From assembly GCA_030748485.1 (NCBI GenBank), contig JASMLW010000270.1, positions 1-47,607 of the forward strand: DNA of 47,607 bases. Reading direction: 5' to 3'. Both the position numbers and the translations under genes were made by a program. The notes under the pieces are model-generated. The model saw only the letters and a program-made list of their open reading frames with translations, was not told the DNA's origin and did not search any database. This document shows, piece after piece, positions 36,801-44,283 of this stretch. Each line of letters starts with the position of its first letter. Position 1 is the first letter of the stretch. The stretch comes from Pirellulaceae bacterium. GTDB taxonomy: Bacteria; Planctomycetota; Planctomycetia; Pirellulales; Pirellulaceae.

Positions 36801-37214
36801 CTGATTCGGTCCGTCGTCGATCATGAACAGGTCGTTGTCAAAAGCGCCGACGCCGTTTCCGAAGAGCAAGTTCTGGGGTCTGGTCGCGCCACCGGTGGGA
36901 AACTGAAACACAAGCGTGCTCTCACCGGCGTCAAGCGCATCGCCATCGGCGTTCGAATCTTGCAACTGATAGAGTTGTCGCGACAGGTTGTCGACAACGA
37001 ACAGGTCATTTCCGAATCCGCCGCCTTGCCCCACCGCCAACTCAACTGGACCGTTGACCGAGGGGGCCGTGTAGTCGAAATACTCAACTGCGGCAAAGCC
37101 GGGTGCGACGGTTGTCAGCAGTCGACGATCCTCGAGGTGCTCCATTGTCAAGCGGCGCGATGGTGAACGTCGCGATCGGGCGAGGCGGAGTTGAGACTTG
37201 CTTTTGTGAATCAT
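33888..37214 (-). CDS. Large surface protein: LEPR-XLL-type motif, PKD, Ig-like and RTX repeats
   Basis: This 1,108-residue protein has a basic N-terminus and MEHLEDRRLL (24-33), the LEPR-XLL-type motif found at the start of large exported planctomycete proteins. A propeller-like region (about 36-350) carries calcium-loop-like NSDGDALDAGE segments. Two PKD domains follow (PTADAGGPY near 380 and 460), then Ig-like domains (about 570-790), a PKD-like DWGDGAVTAG domain, and RTX nonapeptide repeats (about 935-1046; GGDGNDNI, GGAGDDII, GGRGNDLL). A last GGPGDDELFGG lies at the C-terminus. RTX repeats bind calcium and often mark type I secretion substrates; no transporter is encoded here. Adhesin or matrix role inferred. 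Confidence 0.87.
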   Translation of the reverse strand: MIHKSKSQLRLARSRRSPSRRLTMEHLEDRRLLTTVAPGFAAVEYFDYTAPSVNGPVELAVGQGGGFGNDLFVVDNLSRQLYQLQDSNADGDALDAGESTLVFQFPTGGATRPQNLLFGNGVGAFDNDLFMIDDGPNQVFRVSDDTGPYVISNFAPTSGATLITPTGADFTPSGSEMLVADAGSFWVRDGKVMKITQAGAVSVWTDGGNLPGGRMWDNNAAAETTSDGWFTVINQGIGGGSQKELVQFRDNNSDGDALDAGEARVLVDRAIGVVGAFTFDDNDVLYMNGGVTGTGVSRFEDLNGDGDFYDTAASAFDPGERTLIVDNIPGGLRSIAIGPSDELFVGYSTGTRGKILRITDNHPTADAGGPYLAIEGDALQLDGSGSSDPNQSTASLTFTWDLDGDGLFGETGVAALLGDEVGVSPILSAASLDGPTSVQVDLRVTDSDGNTSDDAATVDVDNADPTADAGGPYTITEFDPLVLNGSGSDPAGASDPLTFEWDFDYDGVAFDVDATGAGPTWVAPNGPATAVVAVRTQDDDSGVSSIDTATITVTAVAPLAPTTPDLDSASDSGASSSDDLTNITSPLLTGSTVHPNISIELFDGAASLGTTIANAVGVWSINVGPLSNGTHAVTAEAIDADGDHSAASGILNLTIDTVAPTVTVEQAVGQADPTAASPINFTASYSETVTGFADEDVVLLGSAGAATAVVSGAGALYDIAVSGMTGAGVVIASVPVGVAADTAGNLSEASTSVDNSVLFTTNDAPEITSLSADAGSGSPAAPGQTVTVAALFNDPNPNDTHTASIDWGDGAVTAGVVDQPNDSVVGTHSYTNGGVYTVIVTVADNGGLDDTDATVVLVTGVRLTPDGVLQIVGTAGKDDIRVLDRGSQIRVDANLGGGARRSLRFDENDVLSIEIHAGSGNDHVTIGNRVSAPAAVFGGDGNDNIRTGGGDDTIDGGDGHDRISAGVGNDVIIAGAGDDRLSGGAGDDIILAGAGRDRVHGGVGNDMIAGGADNDLLFGDRGDDILIGGAGRDFLLGGRGNDLLIAGSTTNQDALAALAAALANWSSGDLADTLLDLGPIIDDEELDFLLGGPGDDELFGGVGDRIRS

Positions 37215-37421
37215 GAGTGCGACCCCAAAGTGTTTGGTCCTGCCGGACTTGAAAGACAGGGTCAGCCGGGTTGCGCGTCGGGCTCGATCCGGCCGCCAAG
37301 AAAAGGAAACGCACGAGGTCGAGTGACCGGACGCTGGCGATGAATTCGGGGCGAACTTCTCTCGATGGCGGCCCTTCTGGCGAACGACTAGACTGGGATC
37401 AGCGTTACTCTCCCGAGTTCA

Positions 37422-38006
37422 ATGGCGTTTGCGATGTCTGGCGATTCCGCTTTTGCCACTCTGATGAAGCGTGTGCGCGGCGGCGACGAAGCCGCTGCGA
37501 CTGAGTTAGTGCGCGAGTTCGAGCCCGAATTGCGGCGCGAGATCCGCTTGCGGCTCACCGATCCAAAACTGCGAATCGCCGTCGATTCGATGGACATCTG
37601 CCAGTCGGTGCTGGGCAATTTCTTTGTTCGCGCGGCCGTGGGTCAATTCGAAATTGACCGACCACAGCAGTTGGTGCGTTTACTTGCTACGATGGCCCGC
37701 AACAAGGTGATCGACCGCCATCGACGAGAGAAACTGCGACGTCCCGATGAGGACCCGCCCGCCGAAGCGGGGGGAGAGCGAGTTTCCTTCGACGAGACAC
37801 CCAGCGCGATCGTCGCCAACCGCGAGTTGCTCGACGAGTTTCACGCGCGATTGTCCACGGAAGAGCAGCTGATCGCCGAGCAACGACGGGAGGGATGTTC
37901 GTGGGACGAAATCGGCCTCACCGTCGGAAGCTCGGGTGAAGCCGTCCGCAAACGGTTCGGCCGGGCGTGCGATCGCGTGGCCGACGAACTGGGATTGAAC
38001 TCATAG
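37422..38006 (+). CDS. RNA polymerase sigma factor, ECF type (planctomycete subgroup)
   Basis: This 194-residue protein (182 if it starts at ATG 37434, which fits family N-termini beginning 'MS..DFA.LM') has sigma region 2 in DICQSVLGNFFVRAAVGQF and LLATMARNKVIDRHRREK. The region-4 helix-turn-helix is in RREGCSWDEIGLTVGSSGEA followed by VRKRF. This belongs to the ECF-type sigma factors expanded in planctomycetes and commonly encoded before a Ser/Thr kinase. The kinase starts 13 bases after its stop. It probably directs a small regulon, with the kinase controlling its activity. No anti-sigma factor is present. Its promoter shares the 207-base gap with the divergent RTX gene. Confidence 0.88.
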   Translation: MAFAMSGDSAFATLMKRVRGGDEAAATELVREFEPELRREIRLRLTDPKLRIAVDSMDICQSVLGNFFVRAAVGQFEIDRPQQLVRLLATMARNKVIDRHRREKLRRPDEDPPAEAGGERVSFDETPSAIVANRELLDEFHARLSTEEQLIAEQRREGCSWDEIGLTVGSSGEAVRKRFGRACDRVADELGLNS

Positions 38007-38019
38007 CGCACGTGAAGTG

Positions 38020-41000
38020 ATGCCTGACGATCGCGGAAAGCTCGAAGCGGGAGGCGGCCCGTCGTCGCTGCCGGAATTGGCTGCCGCTATCTGGGACGAA
38101 CAACGCCAGTTCTCAACTGGCGAGCGGCCGACCGCCGAGGAGTACCTCCGCAGGTTTCCGCAGCTCGAGGACGACTCGGAAGTGGCGATCGATGTGATCT
38201 ACGGCGAATTCCTGTTACGCAAGGAGTTGGGCGAGCCTGTAACCGAAGACGGTTTTCTGCGCCGATTTCCACGCTACGCCGCGAAACTCGCTCGTCAATT
38301 CCAGCTCTTCGACGCTGTCGATGCCACATCGTTCGCCGCGTCGCGCGGTTGGGACGACACCGAGCCGGCGGATGGTGTAAGCCGCGACGACACGTTTGAT
38401 CTAAGCCGACCGGCGACAGTTGAGCTGCCGACGGAAGGCGATCAACCTCGCAAATTGGGGCGTTACCGAGTTCAGGAGATTATCGGAGTTGGAGGCTTTG
38501 CCGTTGTCTACAAGGCCGCAGACGACGAGTTGCACCGAGTCGTCGCCATCAAGACTCCCCGCCGAGGACAAGCCGCTCGCGCCGACGACATCGACCGCTA
38601 CCAGCGGGAGGCGCAACTACTCGCGCGGCTCGACCATCCGGCCATCGTCCCCGTCTACGACGTCGGGCGATTGGACGACGGCCGTTGCTTCGTTGTCTCC
38701 AAGTTCATTGACGGCCGCGATCTGGCGGAACAGATTCGCGATGTGCGGCCTTCGATCGGCGAGTCGATTCGCATCGTCCGGGAAATCGCCGACGCCCTGC
38801 AGCACGCTCACGAATGCGGCATGCTGCACCGCGACGTGAAGCCTGCGAATATTCTGCTCGACCAGACTCGCGCGGCGCTGATTACCGACTTTGGGTTAGC
38901 GATCAGCGAGGAGTCGACGGGCCCGGGAACTCAGATCGTCGGCACTCCGGCCTACATGAGCCCCGAGCAAACTCAGGGCGATGACTCGCTGATTACCGCA
39001 GCCAGCGACGTCTACAGTTTGGGTGTCGTGCTCTACGAGTTGCTGGCGGGGCGACCACCTTTCATTGCTCGCCGGCTGCCGCACTTGGTGCATCAGATCA
39101 ACTTCGATCCGCCTCCAGCGCTGCCGCCGGCAGTCTCGCCAGACGTCCGACGAATCTGCCTACAGGCGATTTCGAAAGATCCGGCCAAGCGGCACGAATC
39201 GGCCGCTCATTTCGCCGCCGATTTACGCCACTGGGAGGCGCGCAACGCCCTCTCAGCTCGGCGACAGCGTCTGCGTCGCGCCGTCATGGCCACCTTCATG
39301 CTGGCGGCGTTCGGCGGAACCGCGCTGAGCTACTTGTATCTCCGCGCCCACGCATTGTTGGATCGACTGTTGGTCGCCGATGCGATGGAAGCGCCGGCCG
39401 CCGCCGATCAATTGTCGCAGCAGCAGATCTGGATTGAGCGACGGTTGCGAACGGAGTTTGAGCGCGCCCCGAACGGGTCGACGCGAAAACGCAACGCCGG
39501 GCTTGGGCTGACCCACTTCGACGCCTCCGCCGTGGACTATTTGACCGATCGCTTGCTGCGCGCTGAGCCCGGCGAGTTCGCGATACTTGTCAAAGCGATC
39601 GATGATCATCGCTCGATCGCCGAGCCGCAGCTGTGGCGTACATTGGACAATCCCGAGCACGACCGTCGTGAGCGGTTTCGCGCCGGCATGGCGCTCGCCT
39701 CGTATGCGCCTCGATCGAATCGGTGGCGAGGCGAACACTGGGAGTTGGTTGTCGACGAGTTGCTCCAATCTAACTCCGACGATCAGCGCGATCAACTGAC
39801 TTCCGCTCGAAAGTCACTGACCCCCACGTTGGAGTCTCGATTCGGCGACGAGCAGAGGGAGGATCGCGTCCGCGAGTCGGCCGCCAATGCGCTGAGCGAC
39901 TTCCTGACGCGCGATCCGGCTCGACTCGCACACTTGGCGACGACCGGCAACGCCCGACAATTTCAAATCCTCTACGAGAGGATTAAGCGAGCCAAGTCGC
40001 TGAACTCGGCGATCGAAGAATGGGCAAGGCTCGTCACCGAACAACCGTGGCGCAGCGACGAACAAGAACGCATCGCCGGCGGGAGGACTCGCGCAGCCGC
40101 CGCGTGCGGCTTGGTGCGAGCAGGCAATCTCGACGCGGCGCAGTTCGTGTTTGACGAAGACGGCGATCTGGAGTCGCTCACTCAATTCACGCACGGCGCG
40201 AAGGAACGCGGCGTCGCCGCAGCTGAACTGCTCGACTGGCTCGACCAATCCACGTCCGTTTCGGCGCGGTACTGCTTGCTTCTGACGCTGGGGGATTACA
40301 ACTTGGACGAGGTCCCCAGTGCTAGCCGCTCGCGAATTGTCGAGCGGGTGGCGCAATGGTACGCCTCCGATCCCGATTCCGGGATTCACTCCGCGTGTGG
40401 GTGGCTGCTGCGGCGCTGGGAGCAACACGACATCGTCGAACGTGTCGAGCAGACGCCGATCGCTTTCGATCCGACCGGTGAACGGACTTGGTTCGTTCTC
40501 AACGTGGGTGAGTTGCATTTCACCTTCATCGTCTGCGCTCCCGGCAGATTCGAGATGGGATCACCCCCCGAGGAGCAGTATCACGAAGTAGACGAACTTC
40601 GACATCCGGTGAAAATAACTCGGCGATTCGCCATCTGCGATCGAGAAGTGACTCGCCAGCAGTACGAGACATGGAGTCGGTCGATCAGTCGACCGTGGCC
40701 GGATGTAAGTTCGTTCAGTCCGACAGAACGTCATCCCACCTGTGGGAACGACTGGTTCGAAACAGCGTTCTTCTGCAGTTGGTTGACCGAGATCGGAATG
40801 TCCGCGAGGGATCAATGCTACTCCGAGTGGAGCGAGCTGGAGTTGGTTAGCGAAGGCAAACCGAAGACGTGGCCTGTCGACGTGTCGCGCGCCGGCTTCC
40901 GATTGCCGACCGAGGCGGAGTGGGAGTTCGCATGTCGCGGCGCCTCCATGACACCCTACAGCTTTGGGTCCGACCACGACTTGCTCGACCACTACGCCGC

Positions 41001-41313
41001 CCATCCGGACAACTCACCGAACAACCAGACGCACATCGCCGGCGCGACTCGCCCCAACCTCCGCGGCCTGTTTGACATGCACGGCAATGTCTTCGAATGG
41101 TGTCTCGACTCGAAGACGGATTTCACCGGCGACCGCGAGGTGGACCCGCTATTCACCGGGAGCGCAGAACGCGTGATGAAAGGCGGCAGTTACACGGCGG
41201 GTGGCCGCGGGGGTTGCCGCTCCGCGTCTCGCACGTCGCTGCAGTGGGACGGCCGCGGCAAATTCCTCGGCTTTCGAATCGCCGTGACGTTGCCGCCCGC
41301 TGGCGAGCCGTAG
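38020..41313 (+). CDS. Ser/Thr protein kinase with membrane segment and C-terminal FGE-sulfatase-like domain
   Basis: Length is 1,097 residues from ATG 38020 (GTG 38017 is adjacent). The cytoplasmic N-terminus has helical 'RRFP' motifs seen in planctomycete kinases. The Hanks-type kinase domain (about 147-410) has GVGGFAVVYKA, VAIK (Lys about 178), HRDVKPANIL, DFG (about 290) and GTPAYMSPEQ, so it looks active. One membrane segment (about 421-442) is followed by a helical, HEAT-like region (about 450-820). The C-terminus is a formylglycine-generating-enzyme-type fold (828-1094; FRLPTEAEWEFACRGA, DMHGNVFEWC, MKGGSY, CRSASR). The first catalytic-type Cys after GGS is absent, so this domain is probably a sensor or binding module. 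Confidence 0.88.
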   Translation: MPDDRGKLEAGGGPSSLPELAAAIWDEQRQFSTGERPTAEEYLRRFPQLEDDSEVAIDVIYGEFLLRKELGEPVTEDGFLRRFPRYAAKLARQFQLFDAVDATSFAASRGWDDTEPADGVSRDDTFDLSRPATVELPTEGDQPRKLGRYRVQEIIGVGGFAVVYKAADDELHRVVAIKTPRRGQAARADDIDRYQREAQLLARLDHPAIVPVYDVGRLDDGRCFVVSKFIDGRDLAEQIRDVRPSIGESIRIVREIADALQHAHECGMLHRDVKPANILLDQTRAALITDFGLAISEESTGPGTQIVGTPAYMSPEQTQGDDSLITAASDVYSLGVVLYELLAGRPPFIARRLPHLVHQINFDPPPALPPAVSPDVRRICLQAISKDPAKRHESAAHFAADLRHWEARNALSARRQRLRRAVMATFMLAAFGGTALSYLYLRAHALLDRLLVADAMEAPAAADQLSQQQIWIERRLRTEFERAPNGSTRKRNAGLGLTHFDASAVDYLTDRLLRAEPGEFAILVKAIDDHRSIAEPQLWRTLDNPEHDRRERFRAGMALASYAPRSNRWRGEHWELVVDELLQSNSDDQRDQLTSARKSLTPTLESRFGDEQREDRVRESAANALSDFLTRDPARLAHLATTGNARQFQILYERIKRAKSLNSAIEEWARLVTEQPWRSDEQERIAGGRTRAAAACGLVRAGNLDAAQFVFDEDGDLESLTQFTHGAKERGVAAAELLDWLDQSTSVSARYCLLLTLGDYNLDEVPSASRSRIVERVAQWYASDPDSGIHSACGWLLRRWEQHDIVERVEQTPIAFDPTGERTWFVLNVGELHFTFIVCAPGRFEMGSPPEEQYHEVDELRHPVKITRRFAICDREVTRQQYETWSRSISRPWPDVSSFSPTERHPTCGNDWFETAFFCSWLTEIGMSARDQCYSEWSELELVSEGKPKTWPVDVSRAGFRLPTEAEWEFACRGASMTPYSFGSDHDLLDHYAAHPDNSPNNQTHIAGATRPNLRGLFDMHGNVFEWCLDSKTDFTGDREVDPLFTGSAERVMKGGSYTAGGRGGCRSASRTSLQWDGRGKFLGFRIAVTLPPAGEP

Positions 41314-41361
41314 TGCAACATTCCGTTCCGGCGGAGATGGGGTCGTCAACCTGTGTTGCAC
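41313..41361. terminator. Inverted repeat between convergent kinase and nucleotidyltransferase genes
   Basis: GTGCAACA (41313-41320) and TGTTGCAC (41354-41361) form a perfect 8-bp stem around a 33-base loop. The gap contains no gene and separates the kinase stop from the nucleotidyltransferase stop. There is no T-run, so it is not a canonical intrinsic terminator. It could terminate or protect transcripts from both sides. Confidence 0.45.
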
Positions 41362-41368
41362 CCGACCG

Positions 41369-42130
41369 TCAGTCTTCCTTGAGCACCGTGTCGGCCAACT
41401 CCAGGTCGGCCGGCTTGTCGACGTCGACGCCCAGGCGGGCGTGGGGCGAGACGCAGATCCGCACGGCGGCCGACAGCTCGCGACTAATCGCCTCCTCGAT
41501 CTCGGGCAGATCGGCTCCCTCGCAACCAATCAAGCGCAGCAATGCCTCCGGGTCCTTGCGGTGTTTTCGCAGCGAAACCAGCTTGGGCATCGCGGCGAAC
41601 ACTTTGCTGAACTTCTTGACGTAATAGATCGTGCTGCCCGTGTAGTGCTTGTCGCCGACGGGAATGTAGGTCCGTTTCGTGGGCAGTCCGGCCTCAGCGA
41701 ATGTGTTCTTTTCCACGTAGTGGAGGATGATGTCGCTGTCCAGTTCCTCGATCGACTGCAGCGTGTCGTCGACGATTTCGGGTGTCAGGAAGACCGCGTC
41801 GCAAAACGAGATCACGTAGCCATTGTGATCCGGCGCGCCCGCGTACAAACGATGCTTGACGTAGGTGACCGCGTGCAGCAGGTTTTGGACGACGTTGAGT
41901 CCGGTGAAGATCCGCTTGCGGACGTGGTTCATCGCGGGCAAATCATCGAGATTGGGCGAACCGACGACGACGATTTCGGCGGCGCGCTCGCTGGCCTGAA
42001 ACGTCTCGATCACGCGCGAGAGCATCGGCTTTCCGTGGATCGGAATCAACGCTTTCTCGACGTATCCGGTCGTCTCGAAAAGCGGGCCCTTCTCGCCGCC
42101 GGCGAGCAGGATGATGGGGAATTTCTTCAT
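41369..42130 (-). CDS. Nucleotidyltransferase-like (MobA/sugar-nucleotide type) protein
   Basis: This 253-residue protein begins with a Rossmann-like nucleotide-binding start, FPIILLAGGEKGPLFETTG, and VEKALIPIHGKPMLSRVIET. The pattern is that of GlmU/MobA-type NTP transferases, although the usual GGxGTR arginine is missing. VISFCDAVFLTPEIVDDTL supplies the catalytic-type Asp. The C-terminus has LGVDVDKPADLELADTVL, typical of the family's closing 'D(V/I)D.P.DL'. It would activate a sugar or small acid as a nucleotide derivative; the substrate is unknown. Its ATG overlaps the stop of the epimerase gene by four bases (ATGA), so the two are translationally coupled. Confidence 0.8.
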   Translation of the reverse strand: MKKFPIILLAGGEKGPLFETTGYVEKALIPIHGKPMLSRVIETFQASERAAEIVVVGSPNLDDLPAMNHVRKRIFTGLNVVQNLLHAVTYVKHRLYAGAPDHNGYVISFCDAVFLTPEIVDDTLQSIEELDSDIILHYVEKNTFAEAGLPTKRTYIPVGDKHYTGSTIYYVKKFSKVFAAMPKLVSLRKHRKDPEALLRLIGCEGADLPEIEEAISRELSAAVRICVSPHARLGVDVDKPADLELADTVLKED

Positions 42131-43320
42131 AGCTCAAAAGTCTCGCGGCGGATTGTCAATGAGGCTAATCGATTCTCGTCAACTCGTAACTCCAGTCCGT
42201 TCCGCCCAGCGCCCGGCTGCAATATTCCGCCCCGACGCAGCGACGGCTCACCGCTCACGAATCGACGCCCGTGCAACAATCGATGCGAGAATCCTTGGAC
42301 GTAGAGATGATCGGGATGAGCCATGGCGAAATGAGCTCCGGCGGTGGCGAGAATCGGCGTCTCGCCGACCATCGCACCGAAAGCGAACCGGAGTTGGTTC
42401 TGGCGAGCCACCTCGACGATTCGCCCACTTACCCACGGCCCGCCACATTTCGACAAACGGATATTGAGTATATCAAACGCTTGGTGGTCGACAATTTTCT
42501 CGGCCGTCCGCAGGCAGATCAGACTCTCGTCGGCGATCAATGGCAGCGGCGAACGCTCGCGCAGCCAGCGGTAATTTCGGTAGTGGTCGTCGGTCAGCAC
42601 GGAGAATCGGTCGCAACCGCCAAACGAGTTGGCGTCGGCTTCGGCGGCGCGCAGCGGCTCCTCGACCGCCCACACGTCCTGCCGCTGCAACGCTTCAATG
42701 TGGCGAACGGCGTCTTCTCGATTCCAGCAGGCGTTCGCGTCGGCGAACAACGTTGCATCGGAGCCGAGCATCCGGCGGATGAGCCGAATGCGTTGGATGT
42801 CCTCCGCATCGCCCACCTTGACCTTGAAGTGCTTGAACCCAATCGCGCGATAGGCCAGCAAGGTGGCGATCAACTTCGCCTTGTTTCCCATCCCGATCGA
42901 CGCCGAGTAGCGAAGCGGTTCCACCGTTTCGGCTCCCAGCTCCACCGCACAAGCCTTTCCTTGCCGCTGGGCGAACAAGTCCAGCAGCGCCGTGTCGATG
43001 GCGCAACACGCACAAGATGGGAATGAACCCGACCACGACTGGGCCAACTCACCCCGTTGTCGAGACAGTTGTTCAGAGCGGTGTTCAGAGTCGTCCGCGA
43101 CGGCTGTCGTATGTTCGAGGAGGCGAGGAATGTCGGCCAGTACGCTCGCGCACGTCTCGCCCGTCACGTAGGTGCGCGGAACCGCCTCGCCCAGCCCCTC
43201 CCGCCCCGCCTCATCGCGGGCGATGCAGATCACCGCCTCCAGCCCGGCGTGAGTCTTCGCGGCGTGACCGTACCGAAACCGAAAAGGAATCCGCACGTGG
43301 CAAGCTTCGAATTCGATCAA
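42127..43320 (-). CDS. Enolase-superfamily epimerase/cycloisomerase (MLE subgroup)
   Basis: A TTG at 43320 with GAGG eight bases upstream, ten bases after the transporter stop, gives 397 residues and a family-like N-terminus (MIEFEACHVRIPFRFRYGHA). Active-site elements of the muconate-lactonizing-enzyme subgroup are all present: KxK Lys166/Lys168 (FKVKVGD), metal ligands Asp194 (DANACW), Glu220 (EEPL) and Asp264 (ADES), and the second base Lys291 (RLSKCGG). That pattern fits dipeptide epimerases, succinylbenzoate synthases and related racemases. The stretch between EEPL and ADES is longer than usual. Genes on both sides suggest a wall-peptide or small-acid pathway. Substrate undetermined. Confidence 0.82.
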   Translation of the reverse strand: MIEFEACHVRIPFRFRYGHAAKTHAGLEAVICIARDEAGREGLGEAVPRTYVTGETCASVLADIPRLLEHTTAVADDSEHRSEQLSRQRGELAQSWSGSFPSCACCAIDTALLDLFAQRQGKACAVELGAETVEPLRYSASIGMGNKAKLIATLLAYRAIGFKHFKVKVGDAEDIQRIRLIRRMLGSDATLFADANACWNREDAVRHIEALQRQDVWAVEEPLRAAEADANSFGGCDRFSVLTDDHYRNYRWLRERSPLPLIADESLICLRTAEKIVDHQAFDILNIRLSKCGGPWVSGRIVEVARQNQLRFAFGAMVGETPILATAGAHFAMAHPDHLYVQGFSHRLLHGRRFVSGEPSLRRGGILQPGAGRNGLELRVDENRLASLTIRRETFEL

Positions 43321-43330
43321 CGCCGCGGCC

Positions 43331-44143
43331 TCAGAAGAACAAGCGGTAGAGCAATAGCACGGAGATGACGACAAGATAGACGCCCAGCAACCGCTTGACG
43401 ACCGGCGTGGGGACTCGGTTGGCGAACAAACTGGCTGCGAAAGCCGCCGGCGCCGACGAAACGAGAATCGCCACGGCGTAGGGAACGGCGATCGTCCCGC
43501 TCAACCAATGAGACAAGACGCCGGGGATCGCGGCCACTCCCATCACGAGGATCGACGTGCCGATCGCCGTCTTCGCCTTCATTTTGAATAGCAGGATGAA
43601 GGCCGCTCCGATGAACACGGCTCCGCCGCCACCCATCACTCCCATCGCAAACCCGGCCAGGCCACCCATCAACAGCAGCATGCCGGCGTTGGGACGAGTG
43701 CTTGGATCGTCATCGTCGCAGTTCTTGTCGTACGGCGAGACGATGAACTTGACGCCCAGCGAAAACAGACAAACCACCATCACACCGGTCAGCGAGCCGG
43801 TCTCGATCGATCGCGAAAACAGATGGCCCGCCATGACAGCCACGACCGCCGGCCCGCCGACGAGAACTCCCGATCGGACGTCGACGTGTTTGTGCTTCCA
43901 ATAAGAACCCAAAGAGATCGCCGAATTGACCAAGGTGATCGCGAAAGTGAGGCCAATCACTTGGCGAACATCGATCCCGGCCAACAACAGCGCCGAAATC
44001 AAGATCGACATGCCCGACGCGCCGGTGAGACCCGTGAGTGTCCCCGTCGCCAACCCAATGACCAACAGAACGCCGAGCAACCCGTCAAAGTCGAACACGC
44101 GCGGTGCTTTCCCTTCCGTTTGAAAGCGATCTGACGCCCGCAT
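43331..44143 (-). CDS. TSUP (TauE/SafE) family transporter
   Basis: This 270-residue inner-membrane protein has about eight hydrophobic segments. The TSUP hallmarks are GLLGVLLVIGLATGTLTGLT near the N-terminus and GGLAGFAMGVMGGGGAVFIG in the second half, the two inverted halves of the fold. TSUP members export or import sulfite, sulfonates or small organic acids. The start is uncertain: a GTG at 44098 (VFDFDGLLGVLL) would remove a 15-residue polar leader. It is the first gene of a three-gene operon with the epimerase (10-base gap) and nucleotidyltransferase, suggesting it moves a substrate or product of theirs. Confidence 0.82.
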   Translation of the reverse strand: MRASDRFQTEGKAPRVFDFDGLLGVLLVIGLATGTLTGLTGASGMSILISALLLAGIDVRQVIGLTFAITLVNSAISLGSYWKHKHVDVRSGVLVGGPAVVAVMAGHLFSRSIETGSLTGVMVVCLFSLGVKFIVSPYDKNCDDDDPSTRPNAGMLLLMGGLAGFAMGVMGGGGAVFIGAAFILLFKMKAKTAIGTSILVMGVAAIPGVLSHWLSGTIAVPYAVAILVSSAPAAFAASLFANRVPTPVVKRLLGVYLVVISVLLLYRLFF

Positions 44144-44283
44144 CGCGGCGATCAGTTATCAGGGCGACCTCCGCCCAGAGAATGTCGAACGACGACGACC
44201 CAGTGGGGCTCCACTGTTGGCTTGGCGTGCAAAGCGCATCGTGTAGGTGTCGAGTTCGGACAATTCGTGATACAGCGGAGTCC

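Noticed and set aside
37371-37398. Possible degenerate copy of the GGACTTCTGGCGAAGTCC palindrome upstream of the sigma factor
   Set aside because: Only the central CTTCTGGCGAA matches and the stem is not preserved, so chance is likely.
44201-44216. Hairpin CAGTGG-GGCT-CCACTG as a terminator for the second DUF1501 gene
   Set aside because: The stem is only 6 bp and no T-run follows on the minus strand; too weak to call.
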